Below are positions 8,064-16,210 of a DNA stretch of 64,000 bases, in pieces. The translations under genes were made by a program, and so were the position numbers. Below the pieces are notes generated by a model. It searched no databases, had not been told where the DNA came from, and saw only the letters and a list, made by a program, of their open reading frames with translations. Every line of letters begins with the position of its first letter. The stretch's first letter is position 1. Origin of the DNA: Fen-1364 sp049515135 (GTDB lineage Bacteria; Spirochaetota; Spirochaetia; SZUA-6; Fen-1364); assembly GCA_049515135.1 (NCBI GenBank), contig JBEKUJ010000007.1:1-64000 (forward strand). The letters run 5' to 3'.

Positions 8064-8805
8064 ACGCCGAGGGGTTCTTTCCCGTTTCCTTCTTGAACAA
8101 CCGGGAGAAATACAGCGCATCCTCGTAGCCCGCTGCGGCAGCGACCTGCTTGATCTCCATGTGCGGATGTCCCACGAGCAGACGCTTGGCCTTCTCGATG
8201 CGAAGGCGGATCAGGTCTTGCGTGGGGGTGCATCCCTTGATCCTGCGGTACAGCCGCAGGAGGTAGGCGGCCTTGCAGCCGAACGCGGCGGCAAGGCGCT
8301 CGAGAGAGTATGGCTGGCGGTAGTTTTCCTTGAGATACAGTTCGACAGCGTTCGCTAAATCTTCCTCCCTGGATCCGATCCGGTCCAGGCCGAACTCGGC
8401 GTCGATCGATCCGGCGCGCGCTTCCAGGCGAATGCGGATCCGGCGCAGCGTTTCCTGCAGGGCCTGCACATCGATGGGCTTTACCAAGTAGTCGTCCACG
8501 CCCAGCTCGATTGCCCGCTTGGCGTATTCGAACTCGCTGTAGCCGGAGACGATGAGGATCCGCAGATCGGGGTTCGTGCGGCGCAGGCGCTGCACCAGCT
8601 CAAGCCCCCCGAGCACCGGCATCTTGATGTCGGTGATCAGCAGGTCGGGCAGATGGCGCTCCGCCAGCTCCACGGCCTCTTCGCCGTCCGCCGCCTTGCC
8701 GGCGCATTCCAGCGCGGGGTCCAGCTCCGTGATCTTGCGCGCCAGGTATTCTCTCATTCGCTCTTCGTCCTCGGCGACGACGAAGGTGAGCTTCCTCTCA
8801 GCCAT
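8038..8805 (-). CDS. YesN-type response regulator, AraC output
   Basis: 255 residues. An N-terminal receiver domain shows the acidic pocket (E12-D13), the phosphoacceptor D59 in LLITDIKMP, and K109 in YLVKPID. The C-terminal 100 residues form an AraC-type double helix-turn-helix ending YFSRLFKKETGKNPSAFR. It should bind DNA and switch on the neighbouring sugar genes when phosphorylated by the kinase encoded just upstream. The ATG at 8805 was preferred to a longer frame because it overlaps the kinase stop by 8 bp, a typical coupling arrangement. Its 3' end overlaps that of the convergent binding lipoprotein gene. Confidence 0.93.
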   Translation of the reverse strand: MAERKLTFVVAEDEERMREYLARKITELDPALECAGKAADGEEAVELAERHLPDLLITDIKMPVLGGLELVQRLRRTNPDLRILIVSGYSEFEYAKRAIELGVDDYLVKPIDVQALQETLRRIRIRLEARAGSIDAEFGLDRIGSREEDLANAVELYLKENYRQPYSLERLAAAFGCKAAYLLRLYRRIKGCTPTQDLIRLRIEKAKRLLVGHPHMEIKQVAAAAGYEDALYFSRLFKKETGKNPSAFRDSMTRP

Positions 8806-10615
8806 GGAACCGGGCCCCCATTGCGATGCGCGCGCCGCCATCAGGACGGTTGGTGATCTCGAACATCGCCTCATCGCCGAAGGCAAGCCTCAGTCTTTCG
8901 CTGGAATTGACGATTCCCATTCCCGAGATCGACATCGGGGACAGGCCGCCTCCCCCCTGTCGTCGGGCTGCAAGCCGCTCGGAGATGCGGGCCATGGTTT
9001 CCGCCGCGAACCCGGGCCCGTTATCGAGGATTTCGAGGGACCACCGTCCGTCGGCGTGGTTCCCGCGAATCTCGATGCGCCAGGGAGGACGCGCTGTGGT
9101 TCCATACTTGAAGCAGTTCTCGATGAACGGCTGGAGAATCAAGCGCGGCACGACGATCTGCCTCATTTCGGGACGGACTTCGATCACGTACTCGAGGCTG
9201 TCGCCGAATCTCGCCCTCATGCCCGCGAGGTAGCTTTCCGCGTATTCGATCTCCGTCCCCAGCGTCGCCGTCGTTGCCTCCGTGGAAGAGACGTAGCGGA
9301 GCATTCGCGCGAGATTCATGATCAGCTCCTGGACGGCCGTCGAGGAGCCTTCCTCCGTCATGATGCCGATGGTTTGCAGCATGTTGTGGATGAAGTGAGG
9401 ATTCAGCTGCGACTGCAGCGCCACCAGCTGGGCCTCCTTCTCGTGCGCGCGCAGTGACACGGCCTCTTGGATGGATTCGTTGAGCTTCAGTCGCATGTCC
9501 CGGAAAGCCAGGCGCAGCTCGTCGATCTCCCCGAGGTCGGGCTTGTGGGTCCCGGCACCTATCTCGTCGAGGTTTTCCAGGCCCAGCGCCTCGATCTCGG
9601 TGTGCAGCGCCTTGAGGGGCACCGTCAGGCGGCGGGCGATGAAATAGGAGGCCGCCAGGGAGCAGGTGATGGCGATCAGGGCCAGGAGCGCGATCCGCAC
9701 CGCGTATTGAAGGACGCTCGCCGCCAGGCCGCCGGTGGGCTCGCCGATCACAAGCGTCCACCCCGTGTCCCTCGAGGTTGCGATGGCAAAGATCTGCGGC
9801 TCGCGTTTTCCCGGGAGGACGCCGGTCACGATGGGGCGCGCTGACGCCTGGCCGGCCAGCCGGCGGAACGGGGTGGGATCGGCGCGGGCGCCGTCATAGG
9901 GGTAGAGCTGGGTCCAGGCGTCGTCGAAAAGAAAGAACGAGCCGGAAGTGCCGTTCAGCAGATCCAGCTCGCTGAACAAGGCATCGCAATACTGTTCGAC
10001 CTCGACGATCCCTCGCGTGGATAAAAGGGCATCCTGGAACGTTCTCACCAGGGAGACGTAGCGCTTGTCCTTTACAATGATCGACGTCTGCTCCAGGAGC
10101 GGGTCCATGTGCGGCGGCACGATCACGCGGTCTCCGCCCGCCCGCATTACCGCCGCATACCAGGGTTCGCCCCTTACGTCGCGCTCGATGAGCCGGCTGT
10201 AGTAGCCGGCGCCGATCATCTCGCCACGGAGATCGAACACGTTGGCCTGGGGAGCGGAGCGGTTGGGGCCGAGAATCGTCTCGCTGATCTCGATCAGCGC
10301 TTCCGTGTTCTCCAGCCGCGCGATCCTCTGCTCCGCCGTGGCCGGGTTTCTGGGAAGGGCCAGATGGCGGGCGAACAGGCCCTGGAATACCTGGGAATAG
10401 ATGAGCGTCAGGCTCAGCCGGTTCATCTCGGCCACCTGGGCGTCCAGGTTCGTCATCACGGAACGCGAAAGCGTGTTCAGCGCCTCGGCGAACCGGTCCC
10501 GGGCAACGCCGGAGGCGTAGTCGTACACAACCAGGGAGAAGGCGATGAGCACACACACCAGGAGCAGAGAGACAGCGAGAAAGACGGATCCGCGGACCGT
10601 GCGGCGGCGCGACAC
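8798..10615 (-). CDS. YesM-type sensor histidine kinase
   Basis: 605 residues. Transmembrane helix 1 (10-31), a long extracytoplasmic sensor region (about 32-302), helix 2 (303-325), HAMP (327-380), then a His_kinase domain with QLNPHFIHNML (phosphorylated H407) and an HATPase domain with PFIENCFKYG (496-505) and DNGPG (531-535). This is the typical YesM/LytS-like sugar-sensing layout. It is transcribed with the YesN-type regulator gene and divergent from the sugar-binding protein at 10728, so it probably senses a sugar or a loaded binding protein and controls that importer. Confidence 0.93.
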   Translation of the reverse strand: MSRRRTVRGSVFLAVSLLLVCVLIAFSLVVYDYASGVARDRFAEALNTLSRSVMTNLDAQVAEMNRLSLTLIYSQVFQGLFARHLALPRNPATAEQRIARLENTEALIEISETILGPNRSAPQANVFDLRGEMIGAGYYSRLIERDVRGEPWYAAVMRAGGDRVIVPPHMDPLLEQTSIIVKDKRYVSLVRTFQDALLSTRGIVEVEQYCDALFSELDLLNGTSGSFFLFDDAWTQLYPYDGARADPTPFRRLAGQASARPIVTGVLPGKREPQIFAIATSRDTGWTLVIGEPTGGLAASVLQYAVRIALLALIAITCSLAASYFIARRLTVPLKALHTEIEALGLENLDEIGAGTHKPDLGEIDELRLAFRDMRLKLNESIQEAVSLRAHEKEAQLVALQSQLNPHFIHNMLQTIGIMTEEGSSTAVQELIMNLARMLRYVSSTEATTATLGTEIEYAESYLAGMRARFGDSLEYVIEVRPEMRQIVVPRLILQPFIENCFKYGTTARPPWRIEIRGNHADGRWSLEILDNGPGFAAETMARISERLAARRQGGGGLSPMSISGMGIVNSSERLRLAFGDEAMFEITNRPDGGARIAMGARFHG

Positions 10616-10727
10616 GGGACTATGATAGCACGGAATTTAGTCCATGTTCTCACGCAATCCGGTCCATTTACCGCCCCCGGACGCTGCCGGATACTGTCGG
10701 GGACTCATACGCTCGAAGGAGGCACTC

Positions 10728-11987
10728 ATGATCAAACGATCGATTCTTTGTCTCGCACTGGTTGTCCTCTGCGCGACGGGTCTCGTTGCTCAGACCCTCA
10801 CCGTCTGGGACTTCAAGTACAGCGAAGTAAATGCGGGCGGCGCGCAGGCGCCCATGAAGCAGATCGATGCACTGTTCCAGCAGAAAAACCCGGGCGTCAC
10901 GATCAATCACGTGGCACAGCCGCTCGAGCCGCAGTACTACCAGATCATCCAGGCGGCGGCCACCGCGAACCAGGGACCGGATGTGGCCATGTTCCATCCC
11001 GGAGCCCGGGAGTACGGGTTCGGCGACATCCTTGTCGACCTGACCCCGTTCATCCAGGACGTGAGGAGCCAGTTCACGGCCGCGAGCATCGCGATGGTTT
11101 CCATGGACGGCAAGGTCGGCGCGCCGATCAAGCTCCTGCCCCTGACCATGCAGGGCTTCGGCATCTACTATAATAAGGCCTACTTCAAGAAGGCGGGCCT
11201 GAATCCCGACCAGCCCCCGAAGACCGCGGCGCAGTTCCTGGCGGCTTGCGAAAAGCTGAAGGCGGCGGGCATTGTTCCCGTCACCGTGGGGCAGACCTAC
11301 ACCATCGACTTCCTGCTCCGCTGTCTCGTGGCCAACGCGTATGGGCCGAATGTTGCCGGTCTCAAGGACGGCTCTCAGAAGTACACGGACCCGCTGTTCA
11401 AGGAGAGCGTGGTGTTCGTCAAGACACTGGTGGACAAAGGCTACCTGGAAAAGGATGGCTTCTCCCGGCCGTATTTCATGGACGGGATCGACAAGTTCGC
11501 CGCCGGAACCGGCGGAATGTTCGTCGGCCTCCTGTCGGACGTCGGCAACTGGAAGAGGTTCTCTGACGCGCTGGGCGCCGACAACATCGGCTACTTCCCC
11601 ACCATCAACTTCCCGGACAGCAAGTACAAGGACCAGCAGGTGGCCCAGGGCGCGGGAATCGGCTACGGTGTCATGACGTGGTCCAAGAACCAGAAGCTGG
11701 CCGTGGCCTATGTGAAGTTTGCCACCACCGGAGAGGGAGCGGGGATCTATGCCAGCATGACCGGCGCTCTGTCCCCCAACTCGGCAGCCGGCGGCTCCGG
11801 CGCCGCTTACCCGGCTCTCAAGACCATCCAGCAGTACCTCAAGGGCGGCCTGGCGCTCGACTACCTCCCGATGTTCTACAACGGGTACGAGGACGATACG
11901 AACCGGCTGAACGACCGTCTCTTTGTGACGGGCGAGCTCACCGTGGACCAGTACATCGCCGAGTACCAGAAGCTCATCACGAAGTAG
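10728..11987 (+). CDS. ABC sugar-binding protein (family 1)
   Basis: 419 residues with a cleavable signal peptide (MIKRSILCLALVVLCATGLVAQ). The mature protein shows family-1 features: TVWDFKYSE, the GIYYNKAYFKKAG ligand loop, and a Gly/Ala-rich C-terminal lobe. It captures the substrate for the two permeases encoded downstream. The ATG at 10728 has a strong Shine-Dalgarno AAGGAGG at 10716-10722. A stable hairpin follows the stop (11998-12023), which should keep this gene expressed above the permeases. The YesM-type kinase gene lies 112 bp upstream on the other strand. Confidence 0.93.
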   Translation: MIKRSILCLALVVLCATGLVAQTLTVWDFKYSEVNAGGAQAPMKQIDALFQQKNPGVTINHVAQPLEPQYYQIIQAAATANQGPDVAMFHPGAREYGFGDILVDLTPFIQDVRSQFTAASIAMVSMDGKVGAPIKLLPLTMQGFGIYYNKAYFKKAGLNPDQPPKTAAQFLAACEKLKAAGIVPVTVGQTYTIDFLLRCLVANAYGPNVAGLKDGSQKYTDPLFKESVVFVKTLVDKGYLEKDGFSRPYFMDGIDKFAAGTGGMFVGLLSDVGNWKRFSDALGADNIGYFPTINFPDSKYKDQQVAQGAGIGYGVMTWSKNQKLAVAYVKFATTGEGAGIYASMTGALSPNSAAGGSGAAYPALKTIQQYLKGGLALDYLPMFYNGYEDDTNRLNDRLFVTGELTVDQYIAEYQKLITK

Positions 11988-11997
11988 AGCTTTCTTG

Positions 11998-12023
11998 GAG
12001 GGCGGGGTGCACGCCCCGCCCTC
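11998..12023 (+). terminator. hairpin between binding-protein and permease genes
   Basis: GAGGGCGGGG (11998-12007), a 6-nt loop and CCCCGCCCTC (12014-12023): a perfect 10-bp GC-rich stem 10 bases after the stop codon. There is no T-run, so it is more likely an mRNA-stabilising or partial terminator element than a full stop. Confidence 0.6.
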
Positions 12024-12050
12024 TCTATCCCGTTCGGCGGAGCATCTGAC

Positions 12051-12926
12051 ATGCGCAATCGAGGGCTCGAAAGAGACGGCATCGCTCCCTACCTGTTCCT
12101 GGCGCCGCTTCTGGTGCTTCTCGCCGCGTTCATTGTCTACCCGGTCGTCATGAACCTGGTGGCGAGCTTCACGGAGTGGAAGGGATACGGGCCCATGAAG
12201 TGGATAGGCCTGGCCAACTACCGCTCCATGCTCGCCGACCAGGCGTTCTGGACGTCCATCCAGAACACCGCCATCCTCGTCTGCTACATCCCGCTCAGCG
12301 TAGCGATCACCGTGTTCGTCTCCGCGCTCCTGCGCGAAGGGCTGCGAGGCTGGCAGGTATACCGCGCCATCCTGTACATCCCGAACCTCCTGGGGCTGGT
12401 CATCATCGGCGTGGTATTTTCCATCTATCTCCGAGACGACGGTCCCCTGGACCTCGTGCTGAAGTGGGCGGGGGGCCCGACCCTCCGTTTCTTGACATCC
12501 CCGTGGCTGGCCCTCAATTCCGTTGCCGTCATCAAGATCGTCTGGGTCCACCTCGGCTTCGGCCTCATCTATTTCCTGGCCGCAATGAACGGGATCGACC
12601 AGGGAGTTTATGAGGCGGCGATCATCGACGGCGCGGGGTTCTTCCAGACGCTCTGGCGCGTGACCGTGCCCAGCATCCGCTTTGCCATCCAGTTCTGGAT
12701 TGTGTTCAACTTCATTGAGGTGTTCGCGCGAATGTTCAGCCTCATCTATACCCTTACGCAGGGCGGACCCGGATATGCCACTTTCACCCTGGAGTACGGA
12801 ATCTTCGTCCAGGGATTCGCGAAGTTCCGCGTCGGGTACTCCAGCGCGTGGTCGATGGTCCTGTTCCTCTTCTGCGCCGTCATTTCCGTCGTGCAGATCC
12901 GCCTGATGCGGCGGAGCAGCGCATGA
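12051..12926 (+). CDS. sugar ABC permease, MalF/UgpA type
   Basis: 291 residues with six hydrophobic segments, starting APYLFLAPLLVLLAAFIVYP. The cytoplasmic EAA loop, which docks on the ATPase, is seen at EAAIIDGAGFFQTLWRVTVP (about 191-210). It forms the membrane pore with the next gene product. The start lies 63 bp after the binding-protein gene, past the hairpin, with GGAG about ten bases before. Its stop overlaps the next start (ATGA). No ATPase gene is in this module, so a shared MsiK/UgpC-like ATPase elsewhere is inferred. Confidence 0.93.
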   Translation: MRNRGLERDGIAPYLFLAPLLVLLAAFIVYPVVMNLVASFTEWKGYGPMKWIGLANYRSMLADQAFWTSIQNTAILVCYIPLSVAITVFVSALLREGLRGWQVYRAILYIPNLLGLVIIGVVFSIYLRDDGPLDLVLKWAGGPTLRFLTSPWLALNSVAVIKIVWVHLGFGLIYFLAAMNGIDQGVYEAAIIDGAGFFQTLWRVTVPSIRFAIQFWIVFNFIEVFARMFSLIYTLTQGGPGYATFTLEYGIFVQGFAKFRVGYSSAWSMVLFLFCAVISVVQIRLMRRSSA

Positions 12927-13762
12927 GAAAAGCCTCTTCCATCGGCGCCGGGTGGCGCGTGCTCGTTCATGTCTTCCTGATCGTGCTGGTCGTCGCCTCG
13001 ATCCTCCCGCTGTACAACGTGATTGCGGCCAGCTTCAAGTCCGCGGACGAGTTCGTGGCGAACCCCTTCTTACCCCCGCGGCTGCCCATTGCGGACAACT
13101 ACGCCTACGCCATCATCAGCGCCCGGCTCCTGCGCTTTGCCGTCAACAGCCTCATCCTGGTGCCGCTGGGCCTCGTGCTGTACCTGGCCGTGTGCGTCGC
13201 GGCGGGCTACGCGTTCGGCAAGATGAGATTCCGCCTCCGATTGCCCCTGTTCCTCCTCGTGCTGTTCCTCACGATCTTCCCCCAGCTCCTGCTGGCCACC
13301 CAAGTGTTCAAGCTGATTTCCCTCCTTCACCTGGTGAACACCGGCGTCGGCGTCATCCTCTCGTGGGTGGCCTACTTTTCGCCGTTCGGCACCTATATTA
13401 TGACCACGTACTTCACCGACATGCCGTACGAGCTGGTGGAGGCGGCGCGCATGGACGGCGCTTCCCCGCTGCGGATCCTGGTGCAGGTGATGACGCCGAT
13501 GGCCATGCCGATGATCGCCACCATCGCCATCATCGGCTTCCAGTCCATGTGGAACGAGCTGCCGTTCTCCCTGCTCATCCTCCAGAACCAGACATCGAGA
13601 ACGCTGACGCTCGGCATCGCAATGATGAGGGGGGAGTTCGGCCTCCGCGTGCCGATCCTGAGCGCCGCCGTCGTCATCGCCATGTCGGTTCCCCTTGTCA
13701 TCTTCTTCATCTTCCAACGACGCGTGACCCTCGGGGTTACTGCCGGGGCCATCAAGGGATGA
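12923..13762 (+). CDS. sugar ABC permease, MalG/UgpE type
   Basis: 279 residues with six hydrophobic segments. The EAA loop reads EAARMDGASPLRILVQVMTP, and the C-terminal FQRRVTLGVTAGAIKG is a MalG-type hallmark. It pairs with the preceding permease to import a sugar. The ATG at 12923 was chosen for the 4-bp overlap with the previous stop and because the longer upstream frame lies inside that gene. The stop is four bases before the GH31 gene, which probably hydrolyses the imported glycoside. Confidence 0.93.
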   Translation: MRKASSIGAGWRVLVHVFLIVLVVASILPLYNVIAASFKSADEFVANPFLPPRLPIADNYAYAIISARLLRFAVNSLILVPLGLVLYLAVCVAAGYAFGKMRFRLRLPLFLLVLFLTIFPQLLLATQVFKLISLLHLVNTGVGVILSWVAYFSPFGTYIMTTYFTDMPYELVEAARMDGASPLRILVQVMTPMAMPMIATIAIIGFQSMWNELPFSLLILQNQTSRTLTLGIAMMRGEFGLRVPILSAAVVIAMSVPLVIFFIFQRRVTLGVTAGAIKG

Positions 13763-13766
13763 CGCC

Positions 13767-16049
13767 ATGATGCAGAGCAACAGGTTCCGTGATGACATGC
13801 TCGACCTGGAGGATCCCGCCGCTTCGGGGGACGTTGTCTATATCGCCGCCCCGGCGACCTCGGCACGGGTGGAAGGCGATGTTGCCGTGCTCACCCTCCC
13901 CTTGATCGCCCGAAGGCCTTCTTCGTTCGAGGCCGACCCGGCCGCCGCTCCTCTCGTAGTGGAGCTTCGCCTGCAGTCTTTCGGCGGTTGCATGCTGAGG
14001 GCGCGCGTGGATTTCGGTGTTCCGGGGACGGCTGCGTTGCAGGAGGACCTCGACTCCAGCCCCATGATCGAGCGTGATGACACCCTTCATACCGAGCAGC
14101 TCGTCGTCCTGCAGGGTGTCGAGGCCGGCGAATACGTGATCAAGGACGCGTCCGGCCGTGTCGTGCTGCGGACGCTTCCACCCCGTCTTCCGTCGCACCC
14201 CTGGAGCCGGCAGCTGCCAGATCCGGATCCCGTCTTCGATGCGGTCGTCCGTCCGGAAGCCGTTGCGGAAGTTCCGTTGATGGCCCACGACACGTTTTTC
14301 CCCGCCCACCGAGAATCCATTGGCCTCGGGTGCGTTCTGCGCGGTGACAACACACGTCTTTCTCTGTTCTCCCTGCACGCCCGCCCGGGAGAGCGATTCC
14401 TGGGGACCGGCGAGCGATTCTCCCGGTTCGGTCTGGCCGGCTCGACGATCGTGCTGGAAAACACTGATGCCCTGGGGGTGTCCTCACGGCGGGCGTACAA
14501 GAACGTTCCGTTCTACGTTTCCAGTGCAGGCTACGGTCTTTTCGTCCACACCTCATACCGGACGCGGCTGTCATTTGCCGACATTTCCTCCCGGGCCGTC
14601 CAGGGCGCCGTGGAGTCGTCTACGCTGGACCTGTTCTTCATCGGCGGAGGCTCGGTACAGTCTATCGTACGAAATTACCGGCGCCTGACCGGCGTTCCGC
14701 CCAAGCCCCCGCTGTGGAGCTACGGCGTGTGGATGGCGCGCATGACGTACTTCTCTGCACGGGAAGCGCTTGAGGTGGCGACGGGAATGCGCAAGGGCGG
14801 CTTCCCGTGCGATGTGATCCATCTCGACACCGGGTGGTTCAGGACCGACTGGAGGTGCGAGTGGGAATTCAGCCCGGAGAGGTTTCCGGACCCCGAGGGG
14901 TTTTTCCGTGAAATGAAAAGTCTCGGGTTTCGAGTCAGTCTCTGGCAATTGCCGCTGGTGACGGAAGGAACGAGCCTCTATTCCCTGGCTCGTGAGAAGC
15001 GATACATCGCGCCGGGAACCATGCCTCCCCTGGAATCGAAATTCGATGATGCCCGAGGCTGCACCATCGACTTCACCAACCCTCAGGCAGTGGAGTGGTA
15101 CAAGGGTCTGCTCCGGAAGCTCTTGCGCATGGGGGCTGCGGCGATCAAGACGGACTTCGGAGAGACCATCGACATGCAGGCCTCGTATCAGGGCATGAGC
15201 GCCACGCGGCTTCGCAACATCTATTGCCTGCTCTATCACCGTGCCGCGTTCGAGGTGACGCGGGAGGTCTACCCGGACGGCATCATCTGGGCCCGGTCGG
15301 GATGGGCGGGGAGCCAGCGCTACCCGGTTCCGTGGGGCGGGGACGCGGCATGCACGTGGGACGGGCTCGCCGCCACGATACGCGGCGGGCTGCAGATCGG
15401 GATCTCGGGCTTTGCGTTCTGGAGCCACGACGTACCGGGATTCCATTCCCTGCCCAGCTTCATGAACGACCGTCCTTCGGATGAGCTGTTCGTCCGCTGG
15501 ACCCAGGTCGGCGTATTCACCTCCCACCTCCGATTCCATGGGTCTTCCGCCCGCGAGCCCTGGGAATATCCCTCCGTGGCGGGGCTGGTGCGGGAATGGC
15601 TCAAGCTGCGCTACGCGCTCATTCCCTACCTCCAGCGGGAGGGCGAGCAGGCGATTTCGAGCGGTCTGCCGGTCTTTCGTTCGCTGGTCTTCCATCACGA
15701 AGAGGATCCGGTCGTGTGGACAATCGAGGATGAGTTCTATTGCGGTGGGACGTTCCTGGTCGCTCCCATCATGAATGCCGCAGGAGTGAGAAGCGTGTAC
15801 CTTCCCGCCGGCGAATGGATCGATTTCTGGACCGGAGAGCGGATCCGGGGTCCGGTTGTTTTGGGCCGCGTTGAGCAGCCCCTTTCACGCGTACCGCTCT
15901 TTGTCCGCAGCGGCGCGGCCATCCCGTTCTATCCCGAACCGGTTGCCTGCACGGATGAAATGGACCTTTCAAAGAGCGCCGAGCTCGTCTTCGACGACAG
16001 CTTCCGCGGCTTCCGTTCCTCTGCGCTCGGGGAACACATCGAACTGTGA
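13767..16049 (+). CDS. GH31 glycosidase, alpha-xylosidase (YicI) type
   Basis: 760 residues without signal peptide, so cytoplasmic. The GH31 catalytic nucleophile lies in KTDFGETID (D463) and the acid/base in PWGGDAACTWDGL (D526); KTDFGE and WGGD followed by an RGGL-x-IG-x-SGF-x-FWSHD block match the alpha-xylosidase YicI rather than maltase-type enzymes. The long N-terminal 300 residues form the beta-sandwich region, and a C-terminal beta domain follows the barrel. The gene is four bases after the MalG-type permease, so the imported substrate is likely a xylose-containing or other alpha-linked oligosaccharide. Sugar specificity cannot be read from sequence alone. Confidence 0.9.
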   Translation: MMQSNRFRDDMLDLEDPAASGDVVYIAAPATSARVEGDVAVLTLPLIARRPSSFEADPAAAPLVVELRLQSFGGCMLRARVDFGVPGTAALQEDLDSSPMIERDDTLHTEQLVVLQGVEAGEYVIKDASGRVVLRTLPPRLPSHPWSRQLPDPDPVFDAVVRPEAVAEVPLMAHDTFFPAHRESIGLGCVLRGDNTRLSLFSLHARPGERFLGTGERFSRFGLAGSTIVLENTDALGVSSRRAYKNVPFYVSSAGYGLFVHTSYRTRLSFADISSRAVQGAVESSTLDLFFIGGGSVQSIVRNYRRLTGVPPKPPLWSYGVWMARMTYFSAREALEVATGMRKGGFPCDVIHLDTGWFRTDWRCEWEFSPERFPDPEGFFREMKSLGFRVSLWQLPLVTEGTSLYSLAREKRYIAPGTMPPLESKFDDARGCTIDFTNPQAVEWYKGLLRKLLRMGAAAIKTDFGETIDMQASYQGMSATRLRNIYCLLYHRAAFEVTREVYPDGIIWARSGWAGSQRYPVPWGGDAACTWDGLAATIRGGLQIGISGFAFWSHDVPGFHSLPSFMNDRPSDELFVRWTQVGVFTSHLRFHGSSAREPWEYPSVAGLVREWLKLRYALIPYLQREGEQAISSGLPVFRSLVFHHEEDPVVWTIEDEFYCGGTFLVAPIMNAAGVRSVYLPAGEWIDFWTGERIRGPVVLGRVEQPLSRVPLFVRSGAAIPFYPEPVACTDEMDLSKSAELVFDDSFRGFRSSALGEHIEL

Positions 16050-16093
16050 CCCGGCGCCTCAACGCCCAGGTTATGGCCCCAGCTTCTGGTTCT

Positions 16094-16128
16094 TTGGCAG
16101 GGCTTTCCGCCGCATCAACTGATCAGTG
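16094..16128. repeat. right copy of a 35-bp direct repeat
   Basis: Matches 6485-6519 at 32 of 35 positions. In one frame it ends GRAFRRIN-stop, mirroring DRVFRRIS-stop of the small membrane protein at the left copy, but there is no gene around it here. It lies 45 bp after the GH31 stop. Confidence 0.6.
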
Positions 16129-16210
16129 CCGGATATTCAACACAATGTGCCGTATTCTCGATTGCGCTCACGGGCGTGCCATGCCTTCATGGAAGCACAG
16201 GTTCCAGTTC

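Noticed and set aside
8552..9457. Open frame of 301 codons on the plus strand
   Set aside because: Antisense to the response-regulator and kinase genes; no ribosome-binding site or domain.
10617..10643. Inverted repeat GGACTA-N15-TAGTCC between the kinase and binding-protein genes
   Set aside because: Six-base arms with a long spacer are expected by chance at this frequency; no second site or consensus supports an operator.
10668..12551. Open frame of 627 codons on the minus strand
   Set aside because: It lies antisense to the binding-protein and permease genes, has no recognisable domain, and follows from the GC-rich codon pattern of the real genes.
14571..15698. Open frame of 375 codons on the minus strand
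   Set aside because: Antisense to the GH31 gene, whose catalytic motifs are intact; the product is low-complexity and unlike any family.
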